The translations under genes were made by a program, and so were the position numbers. The notes below the pieces were generated by a model. The model had not been told where the DNA came from. It did not search any database and was given only the letters and a program-made list of their open reading frames with translations. DNA of 64,000 bases from REEB95 sp035934995 (GTDB lineage: Bacteria; Pseudomonadota; Alphaproteobacteria; ATCC43930; CGMCC-115725): NCBI GenBank assembly GCA_035934995.1, contig DASYXI010000031.1, positions 12,986 to 76,985 on the forward strand, given 5' to 3'. Below, one piece after another: positions 17,341-25,986 of this stretch; the stretch's first letter is position 1, and every line of letters begins with the position of its first letter.

Positions 17341-18360
17341 ATGACGAAGCTCGACATATTCCCGCACATTTTTCCCAAGCGCTATTTCGACAAGATGGTC
17401 GAGATCGTTCCCAACAAGGACGCGATCCGACGCTGGACGAACATCCCGGTGCTGTACGACCTGGAAAAGCGCCTCGCGATGATGGATGAGTTCGAGCAGT
17501 ATCAGCAGGTTCTGACGCTGTCGATGCCGGCGATCGAATACGTCGCGCCGCCCGACCAATCGCCGGCGCTGGCGCGGCTTGCGAACGACGGCATGCACGA
17601 AATTTGCGCTCGGCATCCCGACCGGTTTCCCGCCTGGGTGGCCTCGGTGCCGATGAACAACGTCAAGGCGACGCTCGACGAGATCGGCCGCGCGGTCGAG
17701 AAGCTGGGCGCCAAGGGCATCCAGCTTTTCACCAACGTCAACGGCCGGCCGCTGGACGATCCGGAGTTCGCGCCGGTCTTCGAAAAGATGCATTCCTACG
17801 ATCTGCCGATCTGGATGCATCCGACACGCGGCCAGAAGTTCGCCGATTACCCGGCGGAAAAAAGCTCACGTTTCGACATCTGGTGGGTTTTCGGCTGGCC
17901 GTACGAGACATCGGCCGCGATGGCGCGCATGGTGTTCTCGGGCTTCTTCGAGCGCTGGCCGAAATTGAAGATCATCACCCATCACATGGGGGCGATGGTG
18001 CCGTTTCTCGAGGCACGCGTCGGCCTTGGCCTTGATCAACTGGGCTCGCGCGAGGGCGCAGAAGAGGGCTATCGCAAGATCGTCGCTGACATGAAGGCCA
18101 AGGGTAAACGGCCGGTCGATTATTTCCGGCAGTTCTACGCCGACACGTCGATCAACGGTTCGCGCGCCGGCATGGAATGCGGCTTGAGCTTCTTCGGCAT
18201 CGACCATTGCCTGTTCGGCACCGACTGTCCGTTCGATCTCGAAGGCGGTCCGCTCTTTATTCGCGAGATCATCAAAGCGGTCGATACGATGAAACTCTCG
18301 GCCATCGATCGCGAGAAGATGTATTCGGGCAACGCACGGCGCCTGTTGCGGCTCGCTTGA
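17341..18360 (+). CDS. Amidohydrolase-2 family (ACMSD-like) metal-dependent hydrolase/decarboxylase
   Basis: TIM-barrel protein of 339 residues related to aminocarboxymuconate-semialdehyde decarboxylase and other non-oxidative decarboxylases. The N-terminal DIFPHIFP replaces the usual HxH (D-x-H-x-H) metal site. Later come LPIWMHPTRG and KIITHHMGAMVPF with barrel-face histidines, and LFGTDCPFD with the conserved Asp. ATG 17341 is preceded by AAGGGGAGG at 12-20 bases. The gene is followed after 2 bases by a class II aldolase gene, so they are likely co-transcribed. Amidohydrolase plus class II aldolase fits ring-acid degradation, but the substrate is not known. Confidence 0.82.
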   Translation: MTKLDIFPHIFPKRYFDKMVEIVPNKDAIRRWTNIPVLYDLEKRLAMMDEFEQYQQVLTLSMPAIEYVAPPDQSPALARLANDGMHEICARHPDRFPAWVASVPMNNVKATLDEIGRAVEKLGAKGIQLFTNVNGRPLDDPEFAPVFEKMHSYDLPIWMHPTRGQKFADYPAEKSSRFDIWWVFGWPYETSAAMARMVFSGFFERWPKLKIITHHMGAMVPFLEARVGLGLDQLGSREGAEEGYRKIVADMKAKGKRPVDYFRQFYADTSINGSRAGMECGLSFFGIDHCLFGTDCPFDLEGGPLFIREIIKAVDTMKLSAIDREKMYSGNARRLLRLA

Positions 18361-18362
18361 CC

Positions 18363-19124
18363 GTGTCGCCCGCCAGCCAAAAGACGAAATCCACGCGGCC
18401 GCCGCCGGCCGGCCGCGATCTCATCGACACGCTGGTGGTCGCCAACCGCGTGCTGTTCGATCACGACGTGGTCGACGCTTTCGGCCATGTCAGCGTGCGG
18501 CACGATCGCGATCCGACGAAGTTTTTGATGGCGCGGCATCTGGCGCCCGGTTTGGTGACGGCCCGGGACATCGTCACGTTCGATCTCGACGCCAATGCAG
18601 TCGCCAATCCGGCCAAGCGCTATTACAGCGAGCGCTTCATCCACAGCGAGATATACAAGCACCGGCCCGACGTCGTCGCGGTGGTGCACTGCCATGCGCC
18701 GCCGTTGATTCCGTTCGGCGCCACGCGCACGCCGTTGCAGCCGGTCTATCACATGAGCGGCTTTCTCGGCGCCGGCACGCCGGTCTTCGACGTCCGTGAG
18801 GCCGCCGGCATGACCGACATGCTCATCCGCACGCCGGCGCTCGGCGCCGCGCTGGCAGAAACGCTGGCCGACAAGCCGCTGGTGTTGATGCGCGGCCATG
18901 GCGCGACCATCGTCGGCGGCGGGATTCCGCAAGCCGTCTATCGTGCGATCTATGCCCGGCTCAACGCGACGCTGCAGATGGACGCGCTCCGGCTCGGCAC
19001 GCCGATCTATCTCGCGCGCGAAGAGGCCGCGAAGGCAGCCGCGTCGATCGATGGCTCGCTCGAGCGTGCTTGGAGCCTATGGGCGGACGTGGCGCGAGCC
19101 AAAATGAAAGGCCGCCGGGCGTAA
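18363..19124 (+). CDS. Class II aldolase/adducin family protein (copy 2)
   Basis: Paralogue of the protein at 16464-17201 (253 residues). It has the same landmarks: DAFGHVSVRHDRDP, the zinc-ligand HCHAPPLIPFG segment, and LMRGHGATIVGGGIPQAVY. The GTG at 18363 lies 2 bases after the amidohydrolase stop; in-frame ATGs upstream fall inside the amidohydrolase gene and are unlikely. Together the two aldolases bracket one amidohydrolase, on opposite strands. This may reflect duplication followed by specialisation, or a two-subunit enzyme; neither is provable here. Confidence 0.83.
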   Translation: MSPASQKTKSTRPPPAGRDLIDTLVVANRVLFDHDVVDAFGHVSVRHDRDPTKFLMARHLAPGLVTARDIVTFDLDANAVANPAKRYYSERFIHSEIYKHRPDVVAVVHCHAPPLIPFGATRTPLQPVYHMSGFLGAGTPVFDVREAAGMTDMLIRTPALGAALAETLADKPLVLMRGHGATIVGGGIPQAVYRAIYARLNATLQMDALRLGTPIYLAREEAAKAAASIDGSLERAWSLWADVARAKMKGRRA

Positions 19125-19145
19125 AGCGCACCCCGCAGCGGCGCG

Positions 19146-19448
19146 TCAGTCGCCTTCCTGCATGACCTGGCCGGCGGGCGACAGCACGATAAAGACTTCG
19201 CTGCCGTCCTTCATCGCCGTGCCGTGCCAATAATTGTCACAGCCTTTGCGCAGGCCTTTCACCTGGGTATAGCCGGCGGCTTCCATTTTCTTTTTAGCTT
19301 GCGGCAGCGTCGAGCTATCGAGTTTGTCCTCGGGCGCGCAATTGTTGTGCATCTGGGTTTGCGCGGCGGCCGGCAGAATGGCCGGCGCGGCGGCGATCAG
19401 CGCGGCACCCGCGGCCAGAACGATAAAGCGGTGCTTGAAGATCATCAT
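19146..19448 (-). CDS. Small periplasmic PepSY-like protein
   Basis: A 100-residue secreted protein. A signal peptide (MMIFKHRFIVLAAGAAL...AAAQ, cleavage near residue 30) leads to a single small domain with LPQAKKKMEAAGYTQVKGL and DGSEVFIVLSPAGQVM, reminiscent of the PepSY/PepSY-like fold. The start at 19448 is preceded by GAAAGG 7 bases upstream; longer upstream extensions have no such site and no signal-peptide context. Two cysteines (residues 37 and 70) could form a disulfide. Function unknown. Confidence 0.7.
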   Translation of the reverse strand: MMIFKHRFIVLAAGAALIAAAPAILPAAAQTQMHNNCAPEDKLDSSTLPQAKKKMEAAGYTQVKGLRKGCDNYWHGTAMKDGSEVFIVLSPAGQVMQEGD

Positions 19449-19847
19449 ATGGGCCTTTCGCAATATGAGGGAAAGCCGGATTAGGGCGACGAATTGCGGC
19501 AGCATTCGGGAAGGGGTTTTAGCGGTCCGGCGTGGCGGAATCGCGCCGGACGCCGGACTCCATGATGCGCGAACCCCGCCAGGGAGCCTGCGGCCGCAGG
19601 GACGATAGTGGGGTTCAATGGGTGGCTCGAAGCTCACCGCCCGACCACAAGGTCGGGCTTTCATCTGGGCGCTGATCGAACTGATCAGGTGGAGTCATGC
19701 GGTTTGGGCACCCTCCATCATGGTTGCGCCAACTCAAACGCTAATCCTCCTGGCGCCACCGTCAATGGCTGAAATATGAAATCACCGGCAATTTTCTGTC
19801 GGCGTGCCGTGCCGCGGAAACCCAGTGCGACCAAGGCGCAGGGGCGT
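19449..19847. other. Gene-free region with consecutive hairpins; candidate structured RNA
   Basis: No plausible coding frame is present between the PepSY-like gene and mscS. The + strand can form at least three adjacent hairpins: GGTG...CACC at about 19621-19638, GCCCGACC-ACAA-GGTCGGGC at 19639-19658 followed by TTT, and CTGATC-GAACT-GATCAG at 19672-19688. A perfect CCTGCGGCCGCAGG palindrome sits near 19590. The second hairpin resembles a rho-independent terminator on the + strand, although no + strand gene ends here. A small RNA or a remnant of a mobile element are the two main possibilities. I tried to match 6S, tmRNA, SRP and RNase P signatures without success. Confidence 0.4.
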
Positions 19848-20723
19848 TCACCGCATCGAATCGCTGCCGAGGAAGCGCGAGGGATCGTTATCCGGCGGCA
19901 CGGTGCGGACGATCTGGGTCGGCTTGAAATCGTCGCCGAGCGCATCGAGCGCGCGCTTGATGCCTTCGACGATGGCGCGTTCGACCACGCCGACATTGTA
20001 TGCCGTTGTCCACACCATCAGACTCAGAACCAAGGCGCCGCCGGCGAAACTCGCCAGAAAAGTCTGCGGTGCCGGCGCCGACATTACGCCTGGAACCTTG
20101 GCCGCGACCTCGATCAACGTCTTTCGCGCACGTTCGAGATCGGCAGTGGCGGGCAGGTTGATATCGACGTTCAGAAGTCGGCCGCCGTTGCGCGTGTCGT
20201 TCTTGAGCGGCGTGTTCCAGATCGCCGAATTGGGCATGAACAGGAATAGGCCGTCGAAAGTGCGCAAGCGGCAATTGAACAGGCCGATTTCCTCGACTGT
20301 GCCGCTCTGGCCGCCAACCTCGATATAGTCACCGATGCGGAACGGACGAAGCCACAGCAACATGATGCCGGCGGCGATGTTCGACAGCGTGCCTTGCAGC
20401 GCCAGACCGACGGCGAGACCGGCGGCGCCGACCACGGCAAGCAGCGAGGCGGTCTGGATGCCGAGCTGACTCAGTGCCACGATCACGGTCAAAATGACGA
20501 TGGCGTAGCGCACCGCCGCGCCGAGGATCGGCTTCAGCATCGGATCGACGTGACCGACACCGCCGAGCAGCCGGCGCAACGCGCGCTCGATCCAGCCGGC
20601 GACGATGAAGCCCACGACGAGGACCGCCAGCGAAGCGAGCACTCTCGGCATGAAGGTCTCGGCCCATTGCCAGATCACATCGGCCACGTGAGTGAGGTGT
20701 TGCAGATTGACGTCGTTCGACAT
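19848..20723 (-). CDS. Small-conductance mechanosensitive channel MscS family
   Basis: A 291-residue inner-membrane channel of MscS size. The N-terminal third has three hydrophobic helices (VLASLAVLVVGFIVAGWI; YAIVILTVIVALSQLG; and the glycine/alanine-rich pore helix). The pore segment GLALQGTLSNIAAG is the TM3 signature that lines the MscS pore. The beta domain follows (GDYIEVGGQSGTVEEI). It opens on hypo-osmotic shock, consistent with the strain's trehalose/osmolyte metabolism. The ORF ends in a 399-base non-coding region and is preceded at 45 bases by the cydB stop on the same strand. Confidence 0.93.
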   Translation of the reverse strand: MSNDVNLQHLTHVADVIWQWAETFMPRVLASLAVLVVGFIVAGWIERALRRLLGGVGHVDPMLKPILGAAVRYAIVILTVIVALSQLGIQTASLLAVVGAAGLAVGLALQGTLSNIAAGIMLLWLRPFRIGDYIEVGGQSGTVEEIGLFNCRLRTFDGLFLFMPNSAIWNTPLKNDTRNGGRLLNVDINLPATADLERARKTLIEVAAKVPGVMSAPAPQTFLASFAGGALVLSLMVWTTAYNVGVVERAIVEGIKRALDALGDDFKPTQIVRTVPPDNDPSRFLGSDSMR

Positions 20724-20768
20724 GGTGCGCGGCGATCATGCCGAGCGCAGCCGCGATGTCAACGGCGC

Positions 20769-21782
20769 TCAGTGATAGCCGATGTCGGCGCGCACCTTGC
20801 CGCGGAACACCCAATACGACCAGCCGGTGTACATGAGGATGACCGGCAACAGGAACAGCGTGCCCACCAATAAGAAGGCCTGCGTGCTGGGCGCCGACGC
20901 GGCCTGCCAGAGCGTGAATTTGTATGGCACGATCATCGGCCACAGGCTGATCGTGATGCCGAAATAGGACATGAGAAAGAGCCCGATCGCGCCGATGAAC
21001 GGCGCCGCCTCGGAGCGATTGTTGAGCGAGCGCCACTCCCAAAATGCCAGCACGACGGTGATGATCGGCACCGGCGACAGGAATCCGATATTGGGCCAGG
21101 CGAACCAACGGTGCGCGATGTACGGCTCGGCCAACGGCGTCCACAGGCTGACCACCACGATGGCGACGAGCACGCCGGTAAAGCAATAACGGCCGAGCCG
21201 GCGCGCCCAGTTTTGCAGATCGCCTTCGGTCTTCATGATCAGCCAGCCGGTGCCAACCAGGCCGTAGCCGAAAAGCAGCGCCAGCCCCGTGAACAGCGAG
21301 AATGGCGTGAAACAGTCGAACGCGCTGCCGCTGAACTGCCGGCCGTCGACTTGGAATCCCTGGATAAACGCCCCAAGCACGACGCCTTGGGCAAAGGTCG
21401 CGAGCGCGGAGCCGTAGCAGAAGGCGTGGTCCCAAAAGGTCCGGTGCTCGACGTCGCGATAATGGAACTCGAACGCGACGCCGCGGAAGACGAGGGCCAA
21501 CAGCAACACCAGGATCGGGAAATAGACGGCCGGCAAAATGACGGCGAAGGCCAAGGGGAAAGCCGCCAGAAGGCCGACGCCGCCGAGCACCAGCCAGGTC
21601 TCGTTGCCGTCCCAGACCGGCGCAATTGAATTCATGATGAGGTTGCGCGCGGCGCGATCCGGCGCGAAGCCGTAGAGAATACCGACGCCAAGATCGAAGC
21701 CGTCGAACAACACGTAATAAAACACGCCGAAACCGAGAATGACGGTCCACAGGGGCACGAAATCGAACGGCAGCACGGTCAT
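20769..21782 (-). CDS. cydB: Cytochrome bd ubiquinol oxidase subunit II (CydB/CioB)
   Basis: Integral-membrane subunit of the bd-type quinol oxidase, 337 residues with the expected series of hydrophobic helices. The N-terminal signature YVLFDGFDLGVGILYG and the GNETWLVLGG segment are typical of CydB. It overlaps cydA by 4 bases, indicating translational coupling in a two-gene operon. It stabilises the subunit I haems and allows respiration at low oxygen or with cyanide. No cydX or cydDC is visible adjacent. Confidence 0.93.
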   Translation of the reverse strand: MTVLPFDFVPLWTVILGFGVFYYVLFDGFDLGVGILYGFAPDRAARNLIMNSIAPVWDGNETWLVLGGVGLLAAFPLAFAVILPAVYFPILVLLLALVFRGVAFEFHYRDVEHRTFWDHAFCYGSALATFAQGVVLGAFIQGFQVDGRQFSGSAFDCFTPFSLFTGLALLFGYGLVGTGWLIMKTEGDLQNWARRLGRYCFTGVLVAIVVVSLWTPLAEPYIAHRWFAWPNIGFLSPVPIITVVLAFWEWRSLNNRSEAAPFIGAIGLFLMSYFGITISLWPMIVPYKFTLWQAASAPSTQAFLLVGTLFLLPVILMYTGWSYWVFRGKVRADIGYH

Positions 21783-23185
21783 GGGGAATCCTCCGTACTG
21801 GCAACCGGCAAGGCGCGAACCGGTCCCTCCGGCCGGCCGCTGGCGATCGGCTCCTCCGGCGCTTCGGCCGGCCCGCGCCGAACGACGCGCGCCATCATCG
21901 TCAACCCGACCGGATAGATGAGTAGGTAGACCAGAACGTACCCCGCGAGCGACAGCATGACGTCGGTTCCGGTCAGCGCCGGCGACACTGAATCAGCGGT
22001 GCGCAGCAGCCCGTAGACGGTCCACGGTTGGCGCCCGACCTCGGTGGTCGTCCAGCCGGCGATGACGGCGACGAACCCGGCCGGCGAGGCGAGCTCACAC
22101 AGGCGCAGGAACCAAACGGCCTGCAGCCGATCGCGCACCCTGAGCCACCAGCTCGCAGCGACCAGCGCCAACATCAGCAAGCCGATGCCGACCATGATAC
22201 GAAAGGCGAAGAATGGAATCGCCACCGGCGGCCATTGGTCGCGCGGCCAATCCTTCAGGCCGCGGACGGTTCCATTCGGATCGTGCGTCAGGATCAGGCT
22301 GCCGAGATCCGGAATCTCGATTGCGTCGCGGTTGGTCGCGGTCGCCTGGTCGGGTACGGCAAAAAGGATCAACGGCACGCGTGCCCCGGTCGTCCAATGC
22401 GCCTCGATCGCTGCCAGTTTCGCCGGCTGGTACTGGAGCGTGTTGAGTCCGTGTTGGTCGCCGAGAAAGATCTGCAACGGCACGAGCACGGTCAGAAGCC
22501 ACAAGGTCATCGACAACATGACGCGGCTTTCTTCGGCGAAGCGGCCGCGCCGCAAATAATAGGCGGCGACGCCGATGACGACGAAACCGGTGGTGACATA
22601 GAACCCGACGACGGTATGCGCGAAGCGGTACGGAAACGACGGATTGAAGATGATCCGCAACCAGTCGGCTGGAAAGAACCGGCCATCGATCACCACGTAT
22701 CCATCCGGCGTCTGCATCCAGCTGTTGGCGGCGAGAATCCAGAACGCCGAGAATAACGTTCCAAGTGCAACCATGAGTGCGGCGACAAAATGCGCCCACC
22801 GCGGCACCAACTTGCGTCCGAACAGCAGCACGCCGAGAAACGCCGATTCGAGAAAAAACGCCATGATGCCTTCGTAGGCGAACAGCGGCGACAAGACGTT
22901 CGCCGTAGCATCGGCGTAGCGGCTCCAGTTGGTGCCGAATTGAAACGGCATGACGATGCCGGAGACGACGCCCATGCCGAAGGCAATCGCGAAGATGCGA
23001 GTCCAAAAGGTCGAAAGACGGAAATAGATGTCACGCCGGGTGACGAGGTGCAGGCCTTCGAGCAAGGCGATGAACGACGCCGTGCCAATGGTGAACGCCG
23101 GAAGCAGGATGTGCCAGGCGATTACCCAGGCAAATTGCAGCCGCGAAAGCAACAAAGGGCTGAATGTCGCCGCAGTTGTCGACAT
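21779..23185 (-). CDS. cydA: Cytochrome bd ubiquinol oxidase subunit I (CydA/CioA)
   Basis: Haem-bearing subunit that oxidises quinol and reduces oxygen to water. The 468 residues carry axial-ligand candidates His (IAWHILLPAF, near residue 20), His (FAHTVVGFYV, near 187) and Met in the FRIMVGIG helix, plus the GRQPWTVYGLLRT segment. The Q-loop is short relative to E. coli CydA, which is the cyanide-insensitive CioA type. Upstream lies a roughly 200-base gap shared with a divergent DUF1275 gene. A proline/alanine-rich tail after the last helix is probably unstructured. Confidence 0.94.
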   Translation of the reverse strand: MSTTAATFSPLLLSRLQFAWVIAWHILLPAFTIGTASFIALLEGLHLVTRRDIYFRLSTFWTRIFAIAFGMGVVSGIVMPFQFGTNWSRYADATANVLSPLFAYEGIMAFFLESAFLGVLLFGRKLVPRWAHFVAALMVALGTLFSAFWILAANSWMQTPDGYVVIDGRFFPADWLRIIFNPSFPYRFAHTVVGFYVTTGFVVIGVAAYYLRRGRFAEESRVMLSMTLWLLTVLVPLQIFLGDQHGLNTLQYQPAKLAAIEAHWTTGARVPLILFAVPDQATATNRDAIEIPDLGSLILTHDPNGTVRGLKDWPRDQWPPVAIPFFAFRIMVGIGLLMLALVAASWWLRVRDRLQAVWFLRLCELASPAGFVAVIAGWTTTEVGRQPWTVYGLLRTADSVSPALTGTDVMLSLAGYVLVYLLIYPVGLTMMARVVRRGPAEAPEEPIASGRPEGPVRALPVASTEDSP

Positions 23186-23391
23186 CGAAGGCTCCGTCCC
23201 GATATTCGACTCGACGAATGCTGCACTTTAAGCCGGGCGCGCCGCAAACGGTTCAACACATGATGTCGCGCGTCGATCTGTCTGTCAGCCAATGATTTTG
23301 GGTCGGAATTTGTTGCCTGCGAACATGTTCAGTATGGTGCCTGGAAGCAGCCTACGCATACGATGGCGCGATTGCAGGGGAGAACGGCGCG

Positions 23392-24048
23392 ATGGCTTTG
23401 TTTGAATCGCTGTTGTTGGCGGCGCTGCTGGCGCTCGGCGCCGGCTTTGTCGACGCCTACGGCTATATAAGTCTGGGCCACGTTTTCGTCGCCAACATGA
23501 CGGGGACGACCGTGCTGCTCGGCGTTGCGGCAGCGCACGGCGACGCCGCTTTGTCGGCCCATTACGTCCTGACGGTTGGCGCCTTCGCGGCCGGCGCGCT
23601 GATTGGCGCGCTGCTCAAACGCGTCAGTGGTCGCGGCTCGCTGCCATTGCTGCTCGGCGGCGTACTGCTTCTGGTGCTCGTCTTGGCGCCGTCGTCGCGG
23701 ATCGAGGCGCTGGTGCTTTTGGCGGTGGTGATGGGGCTGCAAGGTGCGGCGGTGGTGCGGTTCCGCTCGATCAGCCTGCAAACCATCGTCATCACCGGCA
23801 CCATCGTACGGCTCGCCGAAGGCATGGTGACGACCGTTCTGGGCGGCGGCCGGGCCGAACCGCACGTGCACGAGGCCAACGTCCACCACGCGCTGACCTG
23901 GAGCGGCTATCTCATTGGCGCTGGCATCGGTGGCCTCGCGCTCGAGCGGCTTGGCATGCCGCTGCTGCTGCCGGCCGCTGCGATGCTCGCGGCCGCCGCG
24001 CTGCTCGGCTTGATCGAAGCGCGGGATCCCGAGCCGCGGAAAAAATAG
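23392..24048 (+). CDS. DUF1275 (YoaK) family membrane protein
   Basis: A 218-residue polytopic inner-membrane protein of the YoaK/DUF1275 family. It opens with GFVDAYGYISLGHVFVANMTG, the family signature, and has about six hydrophobic helices, with GLQGAAVVRF in the middle. Function of the family is not established. The stop codon lies inside the hairpin that probably terminates the gene encoded on the opposite strand. Confidence 0.82.
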   Translation: MALFESLLLAALLALGAGFVDAYGYISLGHVFVANMTGTTVLLGVAAAHGDAALSAHYVLTVGAFAAGALIGALLKRVSGRGSLPLLLGGVLLLVLVLAPSSRIEALVLLAVVMGLQGAAVVRFRSISLQTIVITGTIVRLAEGMVTTVLGGGRAEPHVHEANVHHALTWSGYLIGAGIGGLALERLGMPLLLPAAAMLAAAALLGLIEARDPEPRKK

Positions 24049-24070
24049 GCGAGCCCACAGGCCCGCCTAT
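24040..24070 (-). terminator. Rho-independent terminator of the solute-binding protein gene
   Basis: On the reverse strand an ATAGGCG...CGCCTAT stem (24045-24051 with 24064-24070, extended by an inner GGC/GCC pair) is followed by six T residues (24045-24040). It sits 30 bases after the stop of the leftward solute-binding protein gene. The + strand DUF1275 stop overlaps it, so it may act in both directions. Confidence 0.72.
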
Positions 24071-24099
24071 CCCCTCGCGCGATCGCCAGTAGGTGAAGG

Positions 24100-25116
24100 C
24101 TACGGCTTGATGCGCGCCGCCGCTTCCTTGGCGATGCTCAGATCGGCGTACTTGGCGATCTTGATGTCCTTGGTCAGGAAGCCCAGCTCGCGTTGAGTCT
24201 CGATGTTGGCTTGCAAGGCCTTAAGGTCGGGCAGCGCGTCCGGGTTGCGGTAGTAGTCCTTGCCCTTGACGAAGACCCAAGAGTCCCACACCGGCGCCGG
24301 AATCTTGGTCAGGTTGACCGCGATCTGCACCGCTTCGGCGTGGTTCTTAGGATCCTGGAACCAGCGCATGACGCGGATCGTGTCCTCCATGAAATCGACC
24401 ATCGCGGCGCGGTTTTTCTTCAGCCAGCCGGCGCGCGCCACCCAGACGATCATCTGCGTCCGGCCGACTGCTTCCTTCTGTGTGAACAGCGGATGCGCCG
24501 TCTTCAACAGATCGGGATTGGTCGAGAACGGCAGCACGCCGGGAATGAGCGCGACCTTTTTCTCGTCGAGCATGTTGCGCATGTTCGGGAACGCCGCCTC
24601 GACGATGGTGACGTCTTTCCGGTCGTCCAAGTGATGCTTACGCAGCATGGCGCGCATGGCGATGTCGACGGCGCTGCCGGCGACGTTGGTCGCCAGCACC
24701 TTACCCTTGAGATCTTCGACCGTTTTGATGCCGCTGTCGTTGCGGACGAAATATTGATCGGTGTAGTAGCCCGGTACGCCGTCCTGGAAGTCGTCGCTGA
24801 TGACGCGCAGATCGTCGAGCCCCGCGTTCTGGATGGCAAGCGCCAGCGACGAATAAGCGAGATCGCCGATGTCGAGTTGATCGCTGGCCAGCGCCGTGAT
24901 CATCGGCGGCGTGCCCTGGAAGCGCGTCACCTCGAGCGTGTAGCTCTTGCCCATGTGCGTCATCAGCTCGGGCTTGGTCGGCAAGAGCGACGACCAATTG
25001 GCGACCGGGACGACGTAGCTGAGACTGATCTTGACCGGGTCGGCTTGCGCCGAAAGCGCGGCACAAGCGAACGCCGCCGCGAGGCACGCGGCGAGCGCGG
25101 AACGGATCACACGCAT
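24100..25116 (-). CDS. ABC transporter substrate-binding protein (NitT/TauT type)
   Basis: A 338-residue periplasmic binding protein with an N-terminal signal (MRVIRSALAACLAAAFACAALSAQA). The segments FQGTPPMITALASDQLDIGD and the 'DLKGKVLATNVAGSAVDIAM' hinge are typical of the NMT1/SsuA-like group that binds sulfonates, nitrate, taurine or aromatic acids. No permease or ATPase gene is adjacent, so it is an orphan receptor here. Its promoter carries the same operator as the SDR-ligase-amidohydrolase operon (25199-25208), suggesting it imports the substrate or inducer of that pathway. The ligand is unknown. Confidence 0.87.
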   Translation of the reverse strand: MRVIRSALAACLAAAFACAALSAQADPVKISLSYVVPVANWSSLLPTKPELMTHMGKSYTLEVTRFQGTPPMITALASDQLDIGDLAYSSLALAIQNAGLDDLRVISDDFQDGVPGYYTDQYFVRNDSGIKTVEDLKGKVLATNVAGSAVDIAMRAMLRKHHLDDRKDVTIVEAAFPNMRNMLDEKKVALIPGVLPFSTNPDLLKTAHPLFTQKEAVGRTQMIVWVARAGWLKKNRAAMVDFMEDTIRVMRWFQDPKNHAEAVQIAVNLTKIPAPVWDSWVFVKGKDYYRNPDALPDLKALQANIETQRELGFLTKDIKIAKYADLSIAKEAAARIKP

Positions 25117-25196
25117 TGGTCCTCCCCTGAGAGTGAGCGCCCGCCGTCATTTTTCGTGCGCGATCCGTGCGCCGGACCGCGCCGCGGCAGCTATTT

Positions 25197-25237
25197 TAGA
25201 ACGCGTTCACTATTGGACCCGGTCTGGGCTTTGTCAA
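25197..25237 (-). promoter_or_regulatory. Promoter and TetR-type operator of the solute-binding protein gene
   Basis: On the reverse strand a TTGACA -35 (25237-25232), a 17-base spacer and an AATAGT -10 (25214-25209) form a sigma-70 promoter. It is overlapped by the palindrome GAACGCGTTC (25199-25208) in the context AGTGAACGCGTTCTAAAATA. Almost the same sequence occurs at 25968-25986. The operator position immediately downstream of the -10 would block transcription if occupied. Confidence 0.6.
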
Positions 25238-25247
25238 GCTGACGGGG

Positions 25248-25904
25248 TCAGCGTTGCGGCCGCAAGCCGTCGACCAGCACCTGCAGCACGCGGCGGAGCG
25301 CCGTCAGCCCGTGCGCGAGATTAGGTTCGTGCTGGTCGTCGGCGAGCCAGCGGCGCACTTCGGCGCTGTAGATGTCGAAAATTGCGCGGGCGACCAGCAT
25401 GTCGTCGCCGGTCGCGACGATGATTCCGTCCGCACGGGCGCGCGCCACCACGGCGGCGACGCCAGCGACGATCCGGTCGCGATGCGTCTGAAAACGATGG
25501 GCCTCCGGCCCGTGCGTGTAGAAGGTCAGCTCGCGCAACAGGAAGCGCGCGAGGTTCGGCTGCCGCGTGAAATAGGCATAGAAGTCGTGGAACACCGCGA
25601 CCAGCCGGTCGGCGAGCACCGGCGCCGATGACGATTGCGCGAAAGCTTGCGCTGCGAGCTCGATCAGTTCGTCGTTGAAAATCAGAAACAGCAGGTCGCG
25701 TTTGTCGGCTGCGTAGGTGAAGAGCGTGCCGAGACCAACGCCCGCACGCTTGGCGATGGCGCGCGTCGTAGTGGCGTCATAGCCCTTCTCGACGAACAGT
25801 TCACGCGCTGCCCGGCGGATGTTGCCAAGCCGGCGGGCCTTGCTGCGCTCGCGCAGTCCGCCCGCAACCGTGCGGCCGCCGCCACGAATCATCGGTGTCG
25901 CCAC
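25248..25904 (-). CDS. TetR/AcrR family transcriptional regulator
   Basis: A TetR repressor of 218 residues (from GTG 25904). The N-terminal helix-turn-helix has NIRRAARELFVEKGYDATTT and AIAKRAGVGLGTLFTYAADK, and the C-terminal ligand domain is mostly helical. GTG 25904 was chosen because AAGGAG lies 9 bases upstream (RC at about 25914-25919); an in-frame ATG at 25892 is the alternative. A start at 26045 would put the operator inside the gene, which argues against it. The gene is divergent from the SDR operon and lies downstream of the SBP promoter, so it plausibly controls both. Confidence 0.85.
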   Translation of the reverse strand: MATPMIRGGGRTVAGGLRERSKARRLGNIRRAARELFVEKGYDATTTRAIAKRAGVGLGTLFTYAADKRDLLFLIFNDELIELAAQAFAQSSSAPVLADRLVAVFHDFYAYFTRQPNLARFLLRELTFYTHGPEAHRFQTHRDRIVAGVAAVVARARADGIIVATGDDMLVARAIFDIYSAEVRRWLADDQHEPNLAHGLTALRRVLQVLVDGLRPQR

Positions 25905-25939
25905 GGGCGATGTCTCCTTGCGCTGGCCGGCGCCCGCGC

Positions 25940-25986
25940 TTGACAGTGGCGTGGGCTCAGGCCAAAAGTGAACACGTTCAAAATAA
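25940..25986 (+). promoter_or_regulatory. Promoter region and TetR-type operator of the SDR-ligase-amidohydrolase operon
   Basis: A TTGACA -35 element (25940-25945) is followed by CAAAAG/AAAAGT about 17 bases on, which is a poor -10. The operator palindrome TGAACACGTTCA (25969-25980) lies in the context AGTGAACACGTTCAAAATAA. It resembles the SBP operator at 25199-25208 in 17 or more of about 20 positions. It sits between the TetR and SDR start codons, where it can control both directions. Confidence 0.6.

Noticed and set aside
19449..19847. 6S RNA, tmRNA, SRP RNA or RNase P RNA.
   Set aside because: I looked for the known conserved sequence segments and stems on both strands and did not find them; only an unnamed structured region is reported.
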